From Lachnospiraceae bacterium (lineage in GTDB: Bacteria > Bacillota_A > Clostridia > Lachnospirales > Lachnospiraceae), in the NCBI GenBank assembly GCA_024690425.1, contig JAILCT010000128.1, forward strand, positions 1-8,163: 8,163 nt of DNA, read 5' to 3'. The notes beneath the pieces were generated by a model. It did not search any database and was not told the DNA's origin. It saw only the letters and a program-made list of their open reading frames with translations. Each line of letters opens with the position of its first letter. The stretch's first letter is position 1. Made by a program: the position numbers and the translations under genes. Below, piece after piece: positions 1-8,163 of this stretch.

Positions 1-150
1 GGTAACAACTTCCTTCTTAGTAGGAAGGGGTACCGGACCGCTCACCTGTGATCCGCTCTTCTTGACCGTCTCAATGATCTTCTTGGCAGAAGCATCTACC
101 AACTGATGATCATAAGCCTTGAGTGTAATCCTCATAACCTGATTTGCCAT
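1..150 (-). CDS. rpsJ: 30S ribosomal protein S10 (N-terminal part, cut by window edge)
   Basis: This is the first 50 codons of ribosomal protein S10, a component of the head of the 30S subunit that in many bacteria also acts as NusE, a partner of NusB in transcription antitermination. The visible protein starts [19 protein letters not shown], and the stretch [13 protein letters not shown] is the conserved S10 PLPT motif region. It aligns without gaps to the E. coli N-terminus (RIRLKAFDHRLID, GPIPLPTRKE). The ATG at 150-148 is chosen because a perfect AAAAGGAGG lies upstream at 170-162. The gene continues beyond position 1. In most bacteria rpsJ leads the S10 operon (rplC, rplD, rplW, rplB and so on), so that operon is expected to the left; this is inferred, not seen. 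It has its own promoter and a long structured leader rather than sharing the rpoBC transcript. Confidence 0.97.
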   Translation of the reverse strand, partial: MANQVMRITLKAYDHQLVDASAKKIIETVKKSGSQVSGPVPLPTKKEVVT

Positions 151-161
151 AAAAAAAGTCG

Positions 162-170
162 CCTCCTTTT
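162..170 (-). promoter_or_regulatory. Ribosome binding site of rpsJ, in a possible hairpin loop
   Basis: The sequence AAAAGGAGG on the minus strand is a strong anti-16S match. The gap to the ATG is 11 nt, which is longer than usual, and contains a run of seven T. Flanking bases AAAGT (178-174) and ACTTT (159-155), plus CG/CG (172-171 with 161-160), can pair with one bulged G (173). That would put the whole Shine-Dalgarno sequence in a 9-nt apical loop. The ribosome binding site itself is certain; the hairpin is weak and AT-rich. Confidence 0.85.
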
Positions 171-190
171 CGCACTTTATGATGATAAGT

Positions 191-306
191 ACGACAAGCG
201 GTGACTGTACACATCTCCGTGTGTGTCCTAAAGTAAGTCATACTACAAAGACCTTAACACGGTGTTTCTTAATAAATAAGACCTCGTCTGTACAGTGACT
301 TGTCGT
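191..306 (-). promoter_or_regulatory. Structured 5' leader RNA of the rpsJ (S10 operon) transcript, three-way junction
   Basis: Written as RNA from the minus strand, this part of the leader has a long-range closing stem of two perfect 8-bp helices: ACGACAAG (306-299) with CTTGTCGT (198-191), and ACTGTACA (296-289) with TGTACAGT (211-204). They are separated by a small 2x5 internal loop. Inside lie a hairpin TCTTA-(5 nt)-TAAGA (281-267) and a second arm, CCGTGT (262-257) with ACACGG (222-217). That arm is continued by GTCTT (252-248) with AGGAC (229-225), which includes one G-U pair. Together they make a three-way junction. It lies between the predicted promoter and the rpsJ ribosome binding site, as expected for an autoregulatory ribosomal-protein leader. 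S10 operons are controlled by L4 in E. coli; which protein, if any, binds here is unknown. The helices are seen in the sequence, the regulatory role is inferred. Confidence 0.65.
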
Positions 307-386
307 CAATTCGCATGACCTTCGCTCCACGGAATTACCTGCATAACCTCTCGATCTGCAGCAACCTCACGCTTCACAGCTATCAT
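306..386 (-). CDS. Possible 26-codon leader reading frame upstream of rpsJ
   Basis: An ATG at 386-384 opens a 26-codon frame ending at TGA (308-306), wholly inside the predicted rpsJ leader. The peptide begins MIAVKREVAADREVMQ and ends VIPWSEGHAN; it is mixed charged and hydrophobic with no signal peptide or membrane segment. The start would lie only about 9 nt after the predicted transcription start, with no Shine-Dalgarno sequence, so initiation would have to be leaderless-like. A GTG at 377-375 is an alternative. The stop codon's last base is the first base of the closing helix of the structured leader, so a ribosome finishing this frame would sit on that helix. This could be a regulatory leader peptide or simply a chance open frame in a conserved RNA. 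I do not recognise the peptide. Confidence 0.25.
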   Translation of the reverse strand: MIAVKREVAADREVMQVIPWSEGHAN

Positions 387-401
387 GTCACAGCAAACAT
401 T

Positions 402-430
402 AGTATACACAAGGTCTGAACCAATTGCAA
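402..430 (-). promoter_or_regulatory. Sigma-A-type promoter for rpsJ / S10 operon
   Basis: On the minus strand, TTGCAA (430-425) and TATACT (407-402) are separated by exactly 17 nt. They match the housekeeping -35 and -10 boxes at 4 of 6 (TTGACA) and 5 of 6 (TATAAT). Immediately upstream (about 465-431) the strand is very A/T-rich with A-tracts, resembling an UP element that would strengthen a ribosomal protein promoter. Transcription would start near 395, giving a leader of about 245 nt before the rpsJ ATG. It sits downstream of the rpoC terminator, so rpsJ has independent expression. Confidence 0.7.
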
Positions 431-520
431 GCACTTTTTTTATTTATTTTACAGTATTTTTCAAATATCACATCTGAACGATCAAAAGATCTTTCTTCCT
501 ATATATATGATCATGATGTC

Positions 521-555
521 AAAAATATACGGCAGACCGTTATGGCCTGCCGTAT
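521..555 (-). terminator. Rho-independent terminator of the rpoBC operon
   Basis: Starting nine nucleotides after the rpoC stop codon, the minus strand reads ATACGGCAG (555-547), then GCC, a 5-nt loop and GGT, then CTGCCGTAT (535-527), and then ATTTTT. This is a 12-bp stem with one G-U pair followed by five T. The placement right after rpoC and before the rpsJ promoter makes it the end of the rpoB-rpoC transcript. The T-run is short, so some readthrough into rpsJ is possible. Confidence 0.9.
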
Positions 556-564
556 CAAACATCT

Positions 565-3500
565 TTATTCTTCTGAAATGCTTACCATCTCATCAAGGTC
601 TGTCTCATCAAAAACCTCATCTGCGACAGCCTCATCCGCTACGAACTCTTCATCCGAATCTGCGGGATTCTCTCTGATACTCATATAATCAGAAAGCTTG
701 TAGTCGGTACTTAAGTGAACATCTCTGTATCTCTTCATGCCGGTACCTGCAGGTATCAGCTTACCGATGATAACATTCTCCTTGAGTCCGATAAGAGGAT
801 CGACTCTTCCCTTGATAGCCGCCTCGGTAAGAACCTTGGTGGTCTCCTGGAATGATGCTGCAGAGAGGAATGAGTTGGTCGCCAGAGCTGCTTTGGTAAT
901 ACCGAGCATGATCTGTGTTGCAACCGGTGTTTCTTTTCCTTCTGCTGAAAGTCTCTCGCACTCATCCTCATACTCGAGCACATCCATGAGATTGCCGGGA
1001 AGAACACCTGAATCCCCGCTCTCTTCAATACGTACCTTCTTAAGCATCTGACGTACGATGACTTCGATATGCTTATCTGCTATATCAACACCCTGAAGTC
1101 TGTATACTCTCTGAACTTCGCGCAGCATGTAATTCTGTACTGCACGGATACCCTTGATCTTGAGCAGATCATGAGGATTAACGGAACCCTCGGTCAGCTC
1201 ATCTCCGGCTTCAAGTACGGTTCCGTCAAGCACCTTGATACGTGAACCGTAAGGTATGAGATAGGTCTTTGAATCACCGGTTTCATCGTTGGTGATAACG
1301 ATCTCTCTCTTCTTCTTTGAATCCTTGATCTCAACTCTGCCGCCGAACTCTGCGATGATCGCAAGTCCCTTGGGCTTACGTGCCTCGAACAGCTCCTCTA
1401 CTCTGGGAAGACCCTGAGTGATGTTATCTCCTGCCACACCACCGGTATGGAAGGTTCTCATCGTAAGCTGTGTACCGGGCTCACCGATAGACTGTGCTGC
1501 TATGATACCGACTGCTTCGCCGACCTGTACCGCCTCGCCTGTAGCCATGTTCGCACCGTAGCACTTAGAGCAGATACCGTTGTGCGAGCGGCATGTAAGT
1601 ATGGTACGGATCTTAACGGATGCATCCTTACGAAGTTCTCCGTCAACCGAATAAGGTACCTTTTCACCGTTTGACTTAACCTCAACACCGTCAGAAAGGA
1701 TCCTTGCGGCTCTTGAAGGTGTGATCATGTGATTACGCTTAACGATGACATTGCCCTCGGTATCTTCTATTGTATCGCAGGCATATCTGCCCGTGATCCT
1801 GTCTTTAAGACTCTCGATGGTCTCCTTGCCGTCCATGAATGCGCTTACTTTCATGCCGACGATCTCATCTCTGCCTTCGCAGCAATCCATCTCTCTGATG
1901 ATGAGCTCCTGAGATACATCAACCATTCGTCTGGTAAGGTAACCGGAGTCAGCAGTACGAAGAGCGGTATCTGAAAGTCCCTTTCTTGCTCCGTGTGCAG
2001 AGAGGAAATACTCAAGTACGTCCAGACCTTCACGGAAGTTAGACTTGATGGGAAGCTCGATCGTACGACCGGTCGTATCAGCCATAAGTCCACGCATACC
2101 GGCAAGCTGCTTGATCTGCTGATTAGAGCCTCGGGCTCCGGAATCGGCCATCATGAATATGTTGTTGTATTTATCAAGACCCTTGATAAGGTCATCGGTA
2201 AGCTTGCCGTCGATCTTGTTCCATGTATCGATAACGAGCTTGTATCTCTCTTCTTCTGTAAGCTTACCTCTTCTGAAGTCGCTTGAGATCCTGTCAACCG
2301 TGGCCTGTGCCTCTGCAAGAAGAGCGGGCTTGGTAGCAGGCACCGTCATATCGGAGATCGATACCGTCATGGCTGCTCTTGTCGAATACTTGTAACCGGT
2401 TGACTTGATGTCATCAAGCACCTCTGCGGTAACTGATGCACCATGGATATTGATAACTCTCTCAAGGATCTGCTTAAGGCCCTTCTTTCCAACGTGGAAA
2501 TCAACTTCAAGCTTAAGCTTGTTCTCCTCGATCGATCTGTCTACGAATCCAAGATCCTGAGGAAGTATCTCATTGAAGATGAATCTTCCGAGTGTAGACT
2601 CTATAACTGCCTGACACTCTTCCCCGTCAACTATCCTTGACACTCTGACCTTGATACGTGAGTGGAGTGTACATGCGCCGTTCTCATAAGCAAGGATAGC
2701 CTCGTTGAGGTTCTTGAAGAACTTGCCTGTTCCTACGGCATTCTCTCTCTCCTGTGTCAGGTAATATATTCCAAGCACCATATCCTGCGAAGGTACTGCC
2801 ACCGGACCACCGTCCGAAGGCTTAAGCAGGTTGTTGGGAGACAGGAGCAGGAATCTGCACTCTGCCTGTGCTTCAACCGACAGAGGAAGATGTACAGCCA
2901 TCTGGTCTCCGTCGAAGTCTGCGTTGAATGCGGTACATACCAGGGGATGAAGCTTAATAGCCTTACCCTCTACAAGGATGGGCTCAAATGCCTGAATACC
3001 GAGCCTGTGAAGTGTAGGAGCACGATTAAGCATTACGGGATGCTCCTTGATAACGTCTTCAAGCACGTCCCAGACCTCGGGACGAAGACGCTCAACCATC
3101 TTCTTCGCATTCTTAATATTGTGTGAGGTTCCGTTGGCAACAAGCTCCTTCATAACGAAAGGCTTGAAGAGCTCTATGGCCATCTCCTTGGGAAGACCAC
3201 ACTGGTATATCTTTAGTTCGGGACCTACGACGATAACCGAACGGCCCGAATAGTCAACACGCTTACCAAGAAGGTTCTGCCTGAAACGTCCCGACTTACC
3301 CTTAAGCATATCTGAAAGTGACTTAAGAGCCCTGTTGCCGGGTCCGGTTACCGGACGTCCTCTTCTTCCGTTATCGATAAGGGCATCAACTGCCTCCTGA
3401 AGCATCCTCTTCTCATTGCGGACGATGATATCGGGAGCTCCAAGCTCAAGCAGCCTCTTAAGACGGTTATTTCTGTTTATGATCCTTCTGTATAAATCGT

Positions 3501-4284
3501 TAAGATCGGATGTTGCAAAACGTCCGCCATCAAGCTGAACCATGGGACGAAGATCGGGCGGAATGACCGGGATGGCATCCATGATCATCCACTCGGGCTT
3601 GTTACCCGAACCGCGGAAGGCTTCAACAACTTCAAGCCTCTTTATTATCTTGGCCCTCTTCTGGCCTGTTGACTCCTTAAGTGCTTCCTTAAGTTCAGCT
3701 GCCTCACCATCAAGGTCAATATCCATAAGAAGTTCCTTGACAGCCTCGGCTCCCATGCCTACGCGGAACTTGTTGCCGTGTGTGGCTCTGGCATCCTGGT
3801 ACTCCTTCTCGGACAGAACCTGCTTATACTTAAGCTCGGTATCGCCGGGATCGAGTACTATATAATTGGCAAAGTAGAGAACCTTCTCAAGTGTTCTGGG
3901 TGATAAGTCAAGGATAAGACCCATACGACTGGGGATTCCCTTGAAGTACCATATATGGGATACGGGTGCTGCAAGTTCAATATGACCCATACGCTCACGA
4001 CGTACGTTGGCCTTGGTTACCTCAACACCACACCTGTCACAGATAACACCCTTATAGCGGATCTTCTTATACTTACCGCAGTGACACTCCCAGTCCTTGC
4101 TGGGTCCGAAAATCTTCTCACAGAACAGGCCGTCCTTCTCAGGCTTAAGTGTCCTGTAATTAATGGTCTCGGGCTTCTTAACCTCACCCCTTGACCACTC
4201 TCTTATTCTTTCAGGTGATGCCAGTCCTATCTTTATAGCATCAAAGGTTATGGGCTGGTATCCTTCTTTGTTCATATCCGGCAT
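565..4284 (-). CDS. rpoC: DNA-directed RNA polymerase subunit beta'
   Basis: This encodes the beta' subunit of RNA polymerase, which with beta forms the active-site cleft and carries the catalytic magnesium. The product is 1239 residues, complete and without frameshift. From the N-terminus it shows the zinc-binding clamp cysteines C67, C69, C82 and C85; the switch region [18 protein letters not shown] (340-357 approximately); the catalytic NADFDGD (454-460) with D456, D458 and D460; the bridge helix (about 750-787, including GARKGL); the second zinc site with C801/C802, C898, C905 and C908; and the trigger loop with TMRTFHTGG (941-949), M942, R943 and H946. There is no large trigger-loop insertion of the enterobacterial kind, consistent with Bacillota. 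The last 32 residues are acidic (15 Asp/Glu, no Lys/Arg). The ATG at 4284 is preferred because GGAGGG lies 7 nt upstream. An in-frame TTG at 4299 would overlap that ribosome binding site and add five residues foreign to the usual MPD start. It follows rpoB by 32 nt in one operon. Confidence 0.98.
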   Translation of the reverse strand: MPDMNKEGYQPITFDAIKIGLASPERIREWSRGEVKKPETINYRTLKPEKDGLFCEKIFGPSKDWECHCGKYKKIRYKGVICDRCGVEVTKANVRRERMGHIELAAPVSHIWYFKGIPSRMGLILDLSPRTLEKVLYFANYIVLDPGDTELKYKQVLSEKEYQDARATHGNKFRVGMGAEAVKELLMDIDLDGEAAELKEALKESTGQKRAKIIKRLEVVEAFRGSGNKPEWMIMDAIPVIPPDLRPMVQLDGGRFATSDLNDLYRRIINRNNRLKRLLELGAPDIIVRNEKRMLQEAVDALIDNGRRGRPVTGPGNRALKSLSDMLKGKSGRFRQNLLGKRVDYSGRSVIVVGPELKIYQCGLPKEMAIELFKPFVMKELVANGTSHNIKNAKKMVERLRPEVWDVLEDVIKEHPVMLNRAPTLHRLGIQAFEPILVEGKAIKLHPLVCTAFNADFDGDQMAVHLPLSVEAQAECRFLLLSPNNLLKPSDGGPVAVPSQDMVLGIYYLTQERENAVGTGKFFKNLNEAILAYENGACTLHSRIKVRVSRIVDGEECQAVIESTLGRFIFNEILPQDLGFVDRSIEENKLKLEVDFHVGKKGLKQILERVINIHGASVTAEVLDDIKSTGYKYSTRAAMTVSISDMTVPATKPALLAEAQATVDRISSDFRRGKLTEEERYKLVIDTWNKIDGKLTDDLIKGLDKYNNIFMMADSGARGSNQQIKQLAGMRGLMADTTGRTIELPIKSNFREGLDVLEYFLSAHGARKGLSDTALRTADSGYLTRRMVDVSQELIIREMDCCEGRDEIVGMKVSAFMDGKETIESLKDRITGRYACDTIEDTEGNVIVKRNHMITPSRAARILSDGVEVKSNGEKVPYSVDGELRKDASVKIRTILTCRSHNGICSKCYGANMATGEAVQVGEAVGIIAAQSIGEPGTQLTMRTFHTGGVAGDNITQGLPRVEELFEARKPKGLAIIAEFGGRVEIKDSKKKREIVITNDETGDSKTYLIPYGSRIKVLDGTVLEAGDELTEGSVNPHDLLKIKGIRAVQNYMLREVQRVYRLQGVDIADKHIEVIVRQMLKKVRIEESGDSGVLPGNLMDVLEYEDECERLSAEGKETPVATQIMLGITKAALATNSFLSAASFQETTKVLTEAAIKGRVDPLIGLKENVIIGKLIPAGTGMKRYRDVHLSTDYKLSDYMSIRENPADSDEEFVADEAVADEVFDETDLDEMVSISEE
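2905..2925 (-). other. Catalytic NADFDGD motif of beta'
   Basis: These seven codons of rpoC encode N-A-D-F-D-G-D. The three aspartates coordinate the catalytic Mg2+ in all multisubunit RNA polymerases. All are intact, so the enzyme is expected to be active. Confidence 0.97.
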
Positions 4285-4291
4285 TTTGTTT

Positions 4292-4297
4292 CCCTCC
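4292..4297 (-). promoter_or_regulatory. Ribosome binding site deciding the rpoC start
   Basis: GGAGGG stands 7 nt before the ATG at 4284-4282 on the minus strand, in the short space between rpoB and rpoC. It fixes the rpoC start at [10 protein letters not shown] and rules out the upstream in-frame TTG (4299-4297), which overlaps it. Nothing else (no terminator or promoter) is visible in the 32-nt gap, so the two genes are co-transcribed. Confidence 0.9.
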
Positions 4298-4316
4298 AAA
4301 TATTTGTTAGGTGGTC

Positions 4317-7300
4317 TTACTCGTCAGTATCGTCAAAGCTCTCGTCTTCATCGTAACTGTCTTCGACAACATCAACAAGCTCCTCGTCCTCATTGAACTC
4401 CTGGGTTGTATAACCGCTGTCTGCGAATGATTCTTCATTCTTATAGTTCCTGGAATCACCTTCGATAACCGAACGAAGGTCCGTATCCGCGTAATCGGTT
4501 GATTCTACGATCTCAACTTCGGTATTGTCATCGCGGAGTACCCTCATATCAAGACCCAGTGACTGAAGCTCACGAAGCAGAACCTTGAATGATTCGGGAA
4601 TTCCCGCTTCGGGAATGTTCTCTCCCTTGATGATGGCCTCGTATGTCTTAACACGGCCGACAACATCATCGGACTTAACAGTAAGGATCTCCTGAAGTGT
4701 ATAAGATGCACCGTATGCCTCAAGGGCCCATACTTCCATCTCACCGAAACGCTGTCCACCGAACTGAGCCTTACCTCCGAGCGGCTGCTGGGTTACCAGT
4801 GAGTAAGGGCCTGTTGAACGGGCATGAATCTTATCATCTACCAGATGGTGGAGCTTAAGGTAATGCATGTGGCCTATTGTAACCGGATTATCAAAGTACT
4901 CACCGGTACGTCCGTCACGAAGCCTTACCTTACCGTCGCGGCTTATGGGAACACCCTTCCATAATGCCCTGTGGTCCCTGTTCTCCGACAGGTATTCAAG
5001 TACCTCGGGAAGGAGTTCATCCTTATGTTTCTTCTCGAATTCCTCCCATTCAAGGTTAACGTAGTCATTGGCAAGATCAAGTGTATCCTGGATATCATCC
5101 TCGTTGGCACCATCGAAGACAGGTGTTGCAACATTGAAGCCAAGAGCCTTGGCTGCAAGTGAAAGGTGTATCTCAAGGACCTGACCGATATTCATACGCG
5201 AAGGAACGCCCAGAGGGTTAAGCACGATGTCTACAGGACGTCCGTTGGGAAGATAAGGCATATCCTCAACAGGAAGCACGCGGGAAACAACACCCTTGTT
5301 ACCATGACGACCGGCCATCTTATCACCGACTGATATCTTCCTCTTCTGCGCAATGTATATACGAACGGACTCATTAACTCCCGGAGGAAGCTCGTCCCCG
5401 TTCTCTCTTGTAAATATCTTGGCATCCACAACGATACCGTATTCTCCGTGAGGAACCTTAAGGGATGTATCCCTTACCTCCCTTGCCTTCTCACCGAAGA
5501 TCGCACGAAGGAGCCTCTCCTCTGCGGTAAGCTCTGTCTCGCCCTTGGGTGTGACTTTGCCCACAAGGATATCACCTGCACGGACCTCGGCACCTATACG
5601 GATGATACCGCGCTCATCAAGGTCCTTAAGGGCATCCTCACCGACACCGGGAACATCTCTTGTGATCTCCTCGGGTCCGAGCTTGGTATCCCTGGCTTCC
5701 GCCTCATGCTCCTCTATATGAACGGATGTATAAACATCCTCCTGAACAAGCCTCTCTGAAAGAAGAACGGCATCCTCGTAGTTATAACCTTCCCATGTCA
5801 TGAAAGCTATAAGAGGGTTCTTACCAAGAGCCATCTCTCCGTTATGGGTTGAAGGACCGTCAGCTATGACCTGGCCTGCCTCAACATGCTCGCCCTTTGT
5901 AACGATGGGCTTCTGGTTGTAGCAGTTGCTCTGGTTACTTCTCATGAACTTGGTGAGGTGGTAGGTCTCCCTGGTTCCGTCATCATATGTCATCTGGATC
6001 TCATCGGAAACAGCACGGTCAACGGTACCTGACTTCTTGGCAACAACACATACACCGGAGTCAACTGCCGCCTTGGGTTCCATACCCGTACCTACAACCG
6101 GTTCTTCCGTGATAAGAAGGGGAACTGCCTGACGCTGCATGTTCGAACCCATAAGAGCACGGTTGGCATCGTCGTTCTCAAGGAAGGGAATAAGCGCTGT
6201 AGCTACCGAGAACACCATCTTGGGAGATACGTCCATGTAATCGAACATTGACTTATCGTACTCCTGGGTCTCCTCCCTGTAACGGCCGGATACCGAATTC
6301 TTGATGAAGTGTCCATCCTCATCAAGCGGCTCATTAGCCTGAGCTACATGGTAGTTATCCTCCTCATCGGCTGTCATATATACTACTTCATCCGTAACCA
6401 CCGGATTCTCGGGGTCGGAATGGTCTATCTTCCTGTAAGGCGCCTCAACAAAACCGTATTCATTGATACGGGCATAACATGCAAGTGAGTTGATAAGACC
6501 GATGTTGGGTCCTTCAGGTGTCTCAATGGGGCACATCCTGCCGTAGTGTGAATAGTGAACGTCGCGGACCTCGAATCCGGCACGGTCTCTTGACAGACCG
6601 CCGGGACCAAGGGCTGACAGACGCCTCTTGTGGGTAAGCTCGCCAAGGGGGTTGTTCTGATCCATGAACTGTGACAGCTGCGATGATCCGAAGAACTCCT
6701 TGACTGCTGCCGTTACCGGCTTGATGTTGATAAGTTGCTGGGGTGATATCCCTTCAAGGTCCTGAGTCGTCATCCTCTCACGTACTACACGCTCAAGCCT
6801 TGAGAGACCTATACGGTACTGATTCTGTAACAGTTCACCGACAGCCCTTATCCTACGGTTGCCCAGGTGATCGATATCGTCATCATTACCGATACCGTAT
6901 TCAAGATGTATACAATAGTTAATGGAAGCAATTATATCTTCCTTGGTTATGTGCTTGGGAATGAGCTCGTGTACGCTTCTCTGGATAGCCTCACCAAGAG
7001 CCTCCGCGTCATCCGCATACTCTTCAAGTATCTGCCGGAGCACAGGATAATATACAAGCTCCGTGATACCAAGCTCCTTGGGATTACACTCAACGAAATT
7101 GGTGATGTCGACCATCATATTGGAAAGGACCTTAACGTTCCTCTCCTCGGTCTGGATATATACATAAGGTACAGCCGAATTCTGGATCCTGTCGGCAAGT
7201 TCCGCATCTACCTTGGTTCCTGCCTCAGCTATGATCTCACCTGTATTAACGTCAACAACATCCTCAGCCAGTATATGGCGGCGGATACGGTTCCTGAAGG

Positions 7301-8150
7301 AAAGCTTCTTATTAAACTTATAACGTCCCACCTTGGCAAGATCATACCTTCTCGCATCAAAGAACATCGCGTTGATAAGGCTCTCGGCACTCTCAACGGT
7401 CAGAGGCTCACCGGGACGGATCTTCCTGTAGAGTTCAAGAAGACCTTCCTGATAGTTGGTGGCAACATCCTTACCGAATGAAGCAAGGATCTTGGGCTCA
7501 TCACCGAAAAGATCAAGGATCTCCTCGTTTGTTCCTATTCCGAGCGAACGTATAAGCACGGTAACCGGAACCTTCCTGGTCCTGTCAACGCGCACAAAGA
7601 AAACATCATTGGAATCCGTTTCGTATTCCAACCATGCACCCCTGTTGGGAATAACGGTTGAAGAGAACAGCCTCTTACCGAACTTATCATGGCTGATCGC
7701 ATAATATATGCCGGGAGAACGTACCAGCTGGCTGACGATAACACGCTCAGCACCGTTGATAACGAAGGTTCCCGTCTGGGTCATAAGCGGAAGGTCACCC
7801 ATGAATATCTCATGCTCGATGATCTTGTCGTCCTGCTTGTTGTAAAGCCTTACCTTAACCTTGAGGGGAGCTGCGTATGTTGCATCTCTCTCCTTGCACT
7901 CCTCTATGGAATACTTGACGTCATCCTCGCACAAAACAAAGTCAACAAACTCAAGGCTCAGATGATCGCTGTAGTCCGTGATCGGAGAAATGTCATCAAA
8001 GACTTCCCGAAGGCCCTCGTTCAAAAACCACTGGTAGGAGTCCTTCTGAACTTCAATAAGATTAGGCATGTCAAGAACTTCTTTTCTCTTGGAGAAGCTC
8101 ATTCGGGTACTCTTGCCTGCACTTACCGGACGTATCCTGTTCTTTTCCAT
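4317..8150 (-). CDS. rpoB: DNA-directed RNA polymerase subunit beta
   Basis: This encodes the beta subunit of RNA polymerase, forming one side of the active-site cleft, the RNA exit region and the rifampicin pocket. With the ATG at 8150 the product is 1277 residues. Landmarks are the N-terminal lobe motif [16 protein letters not shown] (132-147); the rifampicin region [13 protein letters not shown] through [14 protein letters not shown] (489-519); [18 protein letters not shown] (540-557); the active-site lysines K944 and K952 in [12 protein letters not shown]; and the C-terminal clamp segment with [24 protein letters not shown] (1125-1148). The DVHYSHYGR variant (E. coli DVHPTHYGR) fits clostridial relatives. 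A tail of about 67 residues beyond the conserved core is strongly acidic (27 Asp/Glu, 3 Arg/Lys) and accounts for most of the extra length over B. subtilis beta. The start is not certain: GTG at 8162 is also in frame, but GGTGA (8163-8159) sits 8 nt before the ATG as a plausible ribosome binding site, and the frame may extend past the window. Confidence 0.97.
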   Translation of the reverse strand: MEKNRIRPVSAGKSTRMSFSKRKEVLDMPNLIEVQKDSYQWFLNEGLREVFDDISPITDYSDHLSLEFVDFVLCEDDVKYSIEECKERDATYAAPLKVKVRLYNKQDDKIIEHEIFMGDLPLMTQTGTFVINGAERVIVSQLVRSPGIYYAISHDKFGKRLFSSTVIPNRGAWLEYETDSNDVFFVRVDRTRKVPVTVLIRSLGIGTNEEILDLFGDEPKILASFGKDVATNYQEGLLELYRKIRPGEPLTVESAESLINAMFFDARRYDLAKVGRYKFNKKLSFRNRIRRHILAEDVVDVNTGEIIAEAGTKVDAELADRIQNSAVPYVYIQTEERNVKVLSNMMVDITNFVECNPKELGITELVYYPVLRQILEEYADDAEALGEAIQRSVHELIPKHITKEDIIASINYCIHLEYGIGNDDDIDHLGNRRIRAVGELLQNQYRIGLSRLERVVRERMTTQDLEGISPQQLINIKPVTAAVKEFFGSSQLSQFMDQNNPLGELTHKRRLSALGPGGLSRDRAGFEVRDVHYSHYGRMCPIETPEGPNIGLINSLACYARINEYGFVEAPYRKIDHSDPENPVVTDEVVYMTADEEDNYHVAQANEPLDEDGHFIKNSVSGRYREETQEYDKSMFDYMDVSPKMVFSVATALIPFLENDDANRALMGSNMQRQAVPLLITEEPVVGTGMEPKAAVDSGVCVVAKKSGTVDRAVSDEIQMTYDDGTRETYHLTKFMRSNQSNCYNQKPIVTKGEHVEAGQVIADGPSTHNGEMALGKNPLIAFMTWEGYNYEDAVLLSERLVQEDVYTSVHIEEHEAEARDTKLGPEEITRDVPGVGEDALKDLDERGIIRIGAEVRAGDILVGKVTPKGETELTAEERLLRAIFGEKAREVRDTSLKVPHGEYGIVVDAKIFTRENGDELPPGVNESVRIYIAQKRKISVGDKMAGRHGNKGVVSRVLPVEDMPYLPNGRPVDIVLNPLGVPSRMNIGQVLEIHLSLAAKALGFNVATPVFDGANEDDIQDTLDLANDYVNLEWEEFEKKHKDELLPEVLEYLSENRDHRALWKGVPISRDGKVRLRDGRTGEYFDNPVTIGHMHYLKLHHLVDDKIHARSTGPYSLVTQQPLGGKAQFGGQRFGEMEVWALEAYGASYTLQEILTVKSDDVVGRVKTYEAIIKGENIPEAGIPESFKVLLRELQSLGLDMRVLRDDNTEVEIVESTDYADTDLRSVIEGDSRNYKNEESFADSGYTTQEFNEDEELVDVVEDSYDEDESFDDTDE
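6609..6686 (-). other. Rifampicin-resistance-determining region of rpoB, wild-type residues
   Basis: Residues 489-514 of beta align gaplessly to E. coli 508-533. The positions most often changed in resistant strains are the sensitive type here: Q494, D497, H507, R510, S512 and L514 (E. coli 513, 516, 526, 529, 531 and 533). Cluster II residue I553 (E. coli I572) and V139 (E. coli V146) are also unchanged. By known family behaviour the enzyme should bind rifampicin; whether the organism is sensitive depends on uptake and other genes not in this window. Confidence 0.85.
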
Positions 8151-8158
8151 TGACGTTT

Positions 8159-8163
8159 TCACC
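8159..8163 (-). promoter_or_regulatory. Likely ribosome binding site of rpoB at the window edge
   Basis: GGTGA on the minus strand lies 8 nt before the ATG at 8150-8148 and may be the end of an AGGTGA-type site cut by the window edge. It supports the ATG over the in-frame GTG at 8162, which it would overlap. Only five bases can be seen, so confidence is limited. Confidence 0.5.

Noticed and set aside
485..514. Short palindromes AAAGATCTTT (485-494) and ATGATCAT (507-514) as a possible operator
   Set aside because: Both are in a very AT-rich spacer about 55 nt or more upstream of the -35 box; such palindromes are expected by chance there and no known operator is matched.
425..688. 87-codon plus-strand frame across the rpoC end and the AT-rich spacer
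   Set aside because: It runs through the terminator hairpin and the rpoC C-terminal codons in antisense; the low-complexity Ser/Thr-rich translation reflects the acidic tail codons on the other strand.
737..1051. Open frames of 60-150 codons on the plus strand opposite rpoC (for example 737-1051 and 2662-3126)
   Set aside because: They lie wholly antisense to the conserved rpoC frame, match no recognisable family, and are explained by the codon bias of the real gene.
4285..4299. Upstream TTG start for rpoC (MEGNK extension)
   Set aside because: It would consume the GGAGGG ribosome binding site that serves the ATG at 4284 and adds residues not typical of beta' N-termini.
6867..7481. 204-codon plus-strand frame opposite rpoB
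   Set aside because: It is the longest antisense frame but overlaps the essential conserved beta N-terminal half; the translation shows no recognisable domain and no ribosome binding site was evident.
1..8163. Search for a novel mobile, defence or RNA-guided system
   Set aside because: No direct-repeat array, transposase, integrase, tRNA or toxin-like gene is visible; about 95 percent of the window is conserved rpoB, rpoC and rpsJ coding sequence.

Overview
The window is a housekeeping transcription/translation locus read entirely from the minus strand. In transcription order it holds rpoB (RNA polymerase beta), rpoC (beta'), a strong intrinsic terminator, and then the start of a new transcription unit whose first gene is rpsJ (ribosomal protein S10), cut by the left window edge after 50 codons. 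The organism looks like a low-to-mid GC clostridium, most likely a member of the Lachnospiraceae (Butyrivibrio/Roseburia-like). The grounds are strong GGAGG-type ribosome binding sites, beta and beta' without the large insertions found in enterobacterial enzymes, and sequence signatures such as [11 protein letters not shown] in beta. The family-level placement is from memory of these proteins, not from a search.

Layout, right to left: rpoB 8150-4317 (the 5' edge coincides with the window end, so its promoter and the expected upstream rplJL genes are not visible); a 32-nt gap carrying only the rpoC ribosome binding site; rpoC 4284-565; a 12-bp hairpin with a T-run at 555-521 that ends the rpoBC transcript; an AT-rich stretch and a good sigma-A-type promoter (430-402); an approximately 245-nt untranslated leader (about 395-151); and rpsJ from 150 leftward. 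The two polymerase subunits are translated from one message and assemble with alpha and omega into core RNA polymerase. rpsJ begins what is normally the S10 ribosomal protein operon.

The coding part is ordinary and intact. The part that deserves attention is the rpsJ leader. It folds on paper into a three-way-junction RNA closed by two perfect 8-bp helices, and it carries a 26-codon potential reading frame whose stop codon touches the first base of the closing helix. This has the look of a cis-acting regulator of the S10 operon, either a ribosomal-protein-binding leader or a translation-coupled one. I cannot tell from the sequence alone whether it is already catalogued. No mobile element, CRISPR array, tRNA, rRNA or defence gene is present.
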